Of a stretch of 64,000 nucleotides of DNA, positions 59,136 to 64,000 are shown one piece after another (position 1 is the stretch's first letter; the number at the start of each line of letters is the position of its first letter). This DNA is from Isoetes taiwanensis (taxonomy: Eukaryota > Streptophyta > Lycopodiopsida > Isoetales > Isoetaceae): NCBI GenBank assembly GCA_021234155.1, contig JAJEKV010000182.1, positions 664,383-728,382 on the forward strand, in the 5' to 3' direction. Under the pieces are notes generated by a model that saw only the letters and a list, made by a program, of their open reading frames with translations, made no database searches and was not told the origin of the DNA. The position numbers and the translations under genes were made by a program.

Positions 59136-59809
59136 AGAATAGAATAGAATAGTTTTTTCAACGTCCACGGAGACCAATAGGTCATGGGACCCATACAATG
59201 GGCTAGTACAATCATTACTACTAGGATGAAAAAACCCCTGCCTCGAAAGGTTTTCAAGGGAAAAACCTTTGCAGTAATGATGATACTAGACAAGCTTAGA
59301 TAATGACTACTGAGGGCTCAGTAATTGCATACGTTTATCTAGAACCTCAAGTATATATAATGCCAAGTCATGCACAGATGGTGTGCTGAGAAGTTGTGGA
59401 AGCGTGGAATGGAATGCTAAGGTCGAAAAATGATTCCGGACTATCTCAAAAGCAGGGCAACTCAGAAGAGTATGGCTTTCATCTTCAATAACCTGTAACT
59501 GCAACAGGTACATAGTCTCGCTTCTCGCGGCAATTGCGGCCGCTCCCATCTACCTGTCTCAATCCGTAGCCTGTGGGACCCTGTGCGAATTGATGCAATA
59601 GCTACAAGCTTGTTCCTGGACAATGAAGCAAGCAAATAAGCTTGGGGCCCTGGTGCCAAAGTGGGATTTATGTGTGCATGATAATGACCAGTTTTCACTT
59701 GGGCCAAAGTAACTGCGTCCCATATCTTTTGAGAAAAACGATCATTAAGATATTGTTGAGAAATAGTTATTATTTTTTCTTCTCTATTTTGATGTTTTTG
59801 ATATCTCAT
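59136..59809 (-). mobile_element. 5'-truncated LINE, C-terminus and (ATTCT)3 tail
   Basis: The minus strand reads the LINE C-terminus: VAIASIRTGSHRLRIETGRW, then LPREARLCTCC (zinc-binding), EDESHTLLSCPAFEIVRNHF in the adjoining frame, LLSTPSVHDLALYILEVLDK, a stop at 59307, an untranslated end (GGTCTCCGTGGACG near 59168) and three ATTCT units (59150-59136). There is a single frameshift near 59480. Better preserved than the copy at 56.3-57.6 kb, so probably younger. Confidence 0.9.
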
Positions 59810-60090
59810 TTTTAGAGACTATGTATTCACGTCTACATTTTGCCATTTTTAAGGGGCTTCTTTGCAAAAAACAAACTGTCACTTAATGAGGAGCCAAAAT
59901 GAGGGGGAAAAAAACTGAACCTTTTGAAATTCTCAAGTTTATCCAAAAAAGGCCAATTTTAAGAGCATGGTGTTTTTTTAAAGGGAATCTTTGAAACAAA
60001 AGTTCTACAACACTCTCATTTAATTTACAACCTTGTTGATTCTATTTTGTAACATTTTTTATTTGAAGTTAGTACGAAATGATAGCCTAA
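59810..60090. other. unassigned
   Basis: Nothing recognised. Confidence 0.4.
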
Positions 60091-60228
60091 TAATGAAATT
60101 ACCTCATTCACATGCTTTGGACACTTGAAGGCTGCATCTTTTGAACTCATCTTAGAATGTAATGAAACTACCTCATTCACATGCTTTGGACACTTGAAGG
60201 CTGCATCTTTTGAGCTCATCTTGGAATG
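60091..60228. repeat. 69-bp tandem duplication
   Basis: ACCTCATTCACATGCTTTGG recurs at 60101 and 60170. The 69-bp length is a multiple of three, so on the minus strand a 64-residue frame holds a doubled 23-residue unit (SSKDAAFKCPKHVNEV). No domain was recognised. Confidence 0.92.
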
Positions 60229-61074
60229 ACTCTACAATACAAAGTATACTATGCTGAGATGTAATGGCCACATAGAAGCCCATGAAAGGGTAATGTTAAA
60301 AATGTAACTAATACAAAACATTATGAGAAGTCAGCATTATAAGTGAGAATCCATGAGTAGCAGTGGCAGTGGATGTCTTTAGGGAGCAAATGAGCAGACA
60401 AAAATTGATACAAGAGATCTTGCTACAATGATGACAGTATGTTCATTTAATTTAAAATAAAGGGGATAGGTTGACCATGAGTTAACCTAATATGTAAGAC
60501 ATTTTGATAAGGTTGATCCATGGCTAGGTTAATTGATGTTGAATCAATTAGCAGATTGTTGAATCTCAATGGCTAACTTAATTATCATGAAGTTAGCATG
60601 AAGTTAGCATGGTTCGTGAATATGATATTAAAGCAAAACATTGGTTAATGGTTCAAAGGCTCGTTTTTATAACTAAGCATGTGGGATATATCGAAGACAA
60701 CTTATTTTCATAGCGAAGCCTGTGGGATATTGTTGAATAGCCAATGAACTCAGATTGGAAAGAAAAATTGATGCCTTAACCGCCGGATACATCAGATATA
60801 TATGCAGATAAGAGTGTAGAAGAGATATATAGACGAAGCAAGAAGAATCGGCGAGTTCTTGATGAGGAATTCGTCAGGTTAAAGCCAGTCAAAGCTGCTA
60901 CAGTATTTGAGTCAATGACTCTTGCTACAGTAACTATGATGTTTAAATTTCAATGGTTTATGGTCTATTCAAGTTAAGAACATGAACTCAATATATTGTT
61001 TTCTTCATAATTGTTCAAAGGGATTAAACTGAAGCTTATGTATATGTCTAGATCTGGCACAAGGGATTAGTGAC
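60229..61074. other. 5' flank of the copia element
   Basis: Presumably contains the 5' LTR and leader of the element that follows, but neither LTR ends nor a clear primer-binding site could be identified. Two copies of AGCCTGTGGGATAT-like sequence near 60679 and 60717 are noted. Confidence 0.4.
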
Positions 61075-64000
61075 CATATCTTGGCTCCCTTAGTGCTTGT
61101 AAGAAATATACTGAATGAGAAAAATCTTGCTAGACAAATTTGAAGTTAAGGTCTCTCAGTCCTAGGGAGATGTGGAAGTTCCTTCTTAAGCATTACGAGG
61201 AGAAAACATCCTCACAAGTAGATCTATTGGAAAATGAATTAAGGAATCTAAAGCTTAGAGAGGATGAAGATGTATCCGAATTTTTCAACAAGTTTGATAA
61301 CTTGATTGCTGACCTAGACGGGGCTGGGGTTGTGATATCTGATAGGAGTCAGGTGTTGCAAATTTCGAGGGCTATAGGTGAGAATGAGACCCTTCATTGT
61401 TTATTAGAAATTCAAGCAAAAGCAGAGAAGAGGCAGAGGTCATGCTTAGAACTGAATGGGAGCAAAAGAAAGTATTAAGGCAAAGTCAAAATGAAGAAAC
61501 CCCTGAAATACTAATGATGAAAAGGAAAGGCAAAATAATTTGCTATCATTGTCATGAAGCAGGGCATTATAAAAGTGAATGCCCTAAACTAAAGAAAGAA
61601 TTTAATTGCTTCACTTGTGGGGGAAGAGGACATGTAGCCTCCAAGTGTCCTACACCAAGAAATTATGGTAGATCTTCTAGAGGAAGAGGTGAATCCAGTA
61701 TTGGAAGATTTGGCAGAGGCAGGGGTCGAGGCTATGAGAGAACATACATTGCTCAAGAAGAACAAGAGGCTAAAACTAAGGCAGAAGCAGAAGATGAAGA
61801 TGAGGTATTAAGTGATTTTGCAGTTATCAATGAGAATGCATGTACTAATAAAACTGATCATTTAATAGTTGATTCTGGAGCTGAAAGATCAGTAGTCAAG
61901 GATGTTGAATTCTTAAAGAAATTCTCAACTGCAAAATCAAGAAAGATCGAAGTAGGCAATGGTGCATTGCAAGATATTCAAGGGAGTGGGCTATTGCAAT
62001 TAAAAGACTTGAATGGAAATATCATAAATATAGAGGATGTGTTGTGTGTTCCAGCAATAATTAAAAATCTAATTTCAGTAAGTCAATTATATGATTTGGG
62101 ATGTAGAGTGACATTTGAAGCTGAACAATGTAATGTTTTTCTCAAAGATGAATTGAAGTTTTATGCCAAGAGAGTTGGCAACTTGTTTGAGCTAAACAAT
62201 CTCGTGCATTGTGGTGTGAATGCAATATCTGAAGTTGGTGTAGAACTCTGGCATAACAGATTAGCTCATACAGATTACAAGAAATTAGAAGTTTTGCACA
62301 AACAAGGCCTTATAGATTATTGTGACAACAAAAATAACCATATTTGTGAAGGATGTGTTCTTGGAAAGTTGCACAGGATGCCATTTGCTAAAAGACAATC
62401 CAAAGACAGCAAACTTTGGAATTAGTGCATTCTGACTTGTGTGGCCCATTAAATGTGAGAGGTAGAGGTAACAAAAGATATTTCATAACTTTCACTGATG
62501 ATCACAGTAGAAAATGCAAAACATATTGCTTGGAAAAGAAATCACAAGCTTTAAATGCTTTCAAATAATATGTGGCAGAAATGGAAAGGGAAATAGGCCA
62601 CAAGCTAAAATATATTAGATCAGACCGGGGAGGGAGGGAGTACTTTGTCAACAAAATTTAGAACATTCAAAGATCACACATGGCATTAAAAAGACAATTA
62701 ACATGCATATACTCCTCAACAAAATGGGGTGTCGAAAGGAAAAACAGACAATTATGGATGCAAATGTCTATGTTAAAGAAAAATGGCTTGCCAAATAGTC
62801 TTTGGGTAGAAGCTTTGGTAAGCTGCATAGAAATTCAAATAGGGTAAAGCATGTTAGGTGTACCACTTTTGAACCCTCGCAAAAGTACATACACTAGGTA
62901 ATTTCCAGAACCGGGTACTTTCATTTTTTCTTTTCATTAAAACTAGTACAAAAAGTCCAAAATAAAAAGTCAAGGACGGTTAATATTTAAAGGTAAGATA
63001 AATATAATGCTATCTAAGCCCAAAATTTATATAAAAGTTCTAAAATGTACCTTTTATTGACATATTACACAGTGTACCAAGACTCCAAATTCCGGGTACC
63101 TTTTAGGTACTTTTTTAGTCACTAAATAATACTTTTTAAGGGACACCCTAACATGCTTTCACCCAATATCCTTCCTTCTTCTACTCTTCATGGAAATATA
63201 CCAAATATTGTATGGAATCCTAAGGAAGAAATAGATTATATGGAGTACAAAGTTTATGGCTGTTTGGTATATACTCATGTTCCTTCAGAATTAAGGAAAA
63301 AGATGGACAATAGAGCTGAGATTGGTTTTTTGGTGGGCTATGACAATGAAGCCAAGGGATATAGAGTATATAATCCAGAAACAAAGGCCATTATAGTCAG
63401 CCGTGATGTTTTATTCAATGAAAGTGTACTATATAAACACAGGTACAGAAAAGGGATGAAAATAGTATCTAAAATTATTGAACCCATGGTTAAATTTGAG
63501 ACTGATGAGACAGATGAAGCAGAGGAGATTGAACAGGCTGTTCACGAAGAAGAAGATGAGCAGAACACTCAGGGAAATGCAATGGAAGAAGAGAGTCAAG
63601 TCCCTGCAGTGGAAATTGAACACAAAGCCCCTGAGGTGGAACAAAAACCAAAACAAGAAATGCATGATCCAGTCAAGATTAAAGGGAAAAGGAAAACACA
63701 AGCAGAAAAATTAATTGAAGAAGCAAAATTAGAAGATAAACCTTATGGCAGAACTGAGCAAGGCAAAAGTAGGCGTATTGGAGCAGTAGAGCATGAGCAA
63801 ATAATGGTCATTCTAGAGGATGAAATCATACCACAGAATTTTGAAGAAGTTCAGGAAAGTGTAGACAAAGAGAAGTGGATGGCAGCTATGAATGATGAGC
63901 TTAAGTCATTTGAAGACACCAACATATGAGTTGGTAAAATCTGGTGGCAAATAGAATATCATAGGGAGTAAATGGTTATATAAAATTAAGCTTAATCCAG
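61075..64000 (+). mobile_element. Ty1-copia retrotransposon, cut by window end
   Basis: Domain order is gag-protease-integrase-RT, diagnostic of Ty1-copia. Gag: REMWKFLLKHYEEKTSSQVD (61167 on). Two CCHC knuckles: CYHCHEAGHYKSEC (61543) and CFTCGGRGHVASKC (61609). Protease active site: LIVDSGAERSVV (61862). GAG-pre-integrase: DVLCVPAIIKNLISVSQL (62036). Integrase: HSDLCGP, FTDDHSR, IRSDRGGREYF (to about 62645), ERKNR-like block near 62730. The integrase C-terminal part resumes after an inserted MITE at 63165 (YKVYGCLVYTHVP, GFLVGYD). RT begins at KWMAAMNDELKSFEDTN (63872). Frameshifts near 61440, 62400, 62840 and 63925 and stops show it is dead. It is the same family as 30955-32136. Confidence 0.93.
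62842..63164. mobile_element. 323-bp MITE inside the copia integrase
   Basis: Imperfect inverted ends of about 23 bp: GGGTAAAGCATGTTAGGTGT on the left and, inverted, GGGTGAAAGCATGTTAGGGT on the right. AATA flanks both sides (62838-62841 and 63165-63168), a likely 4-bp target duplication. Internal CCGGGTAC words recur. No coding region. Superfamily not assigned. Confidence 0.85.

Overview
This window is land-plant nuclear DNA: AT-rich, gene-sparse, with GT-AG introns, plant-specific gene families, and densely layered transposable elements and decayed gene copies. The protein features (a CYP78A cytochrome P450, PPR remnants, a plant DUF1475 membrane protein, a class II phospholipase A1) fit a seed plant. 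The sparse layout and the look of the P450 N-terminus make a gymnosperm my best guess, but the sequence does not prove it.

Three loci look like intact host genes. (1) 5045-6514, minus: a four-exon DUF1475 membrane protein whose exons join cleanly at GT-AG sites. (2) 28388-30033, minus: a two-exon CYP78A P450 of 521 residues with all core motifs and an 80-bp intron. (3) 52483-53745, plus: an intronless 420-residue class II phospholipase A1 with a Ser-Asp-His triad and a TATA box. They lie more than 20 kb apart and nothing suggests they work together.

Four other host-derived loci are broken: an independent phosphoglycerate mutase copy (about 9.2-10.9 kb), a PurE-domain fragment of AIR carboxylase (37.1-37.6 kb), and two PPR pseudogenes (32.8-34.3 and 57.6-58.3 kb). 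The mutase and PurE copies keep splice sites, so they are DNA-level duplicates and not retrocopies.

Mobile DNA dominates. There are three Ty1-copia remnants (30.96-32.14 kb minus; a gag/primer-site piece at 35.6-36.07 kb minus; and a large copy at 61.1-64.0 kb plus, cut by the window edge). LINEs of two kinds are present: one kind has a C-terminal RT zinc-binding domain or an endonuclease plus RT (35 kb, 39.3 kb, 40-42.8 kb). The other ends in short tandem-repeat tails (48 kb, 56.3-57.6 kb, 59.1-59.8 kb). There is a 1520-bp solo LTR with a 5-bp target duplication (48572-50091). MITEs include a 181-bp foldback with a 9-bp target duplication inside a LINE, a 323-bp element inside the copia integrase, and two copies of a long-TIR family at 11.5 and 34.5 kb. 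Helitron-type 3' ends (GC hairpin plus CTAG) occur at 4.8, 18.2 and 43.5 kb.

The least explained structures are non-coding. They are stem-loop repeat families at 19.98-24.76 kb, a pair of 400-bp units each with a long hairpin at 50.8-51.6 kb, and four 18-bp palindromes about 41 bp apart at 58.77-58.91 kb. Independent tandem duplications of 60-69 bp recur at five sites. I found no tRNA or rRNA gene and no CRISPR array. I saw no convincing new multi-gene system.
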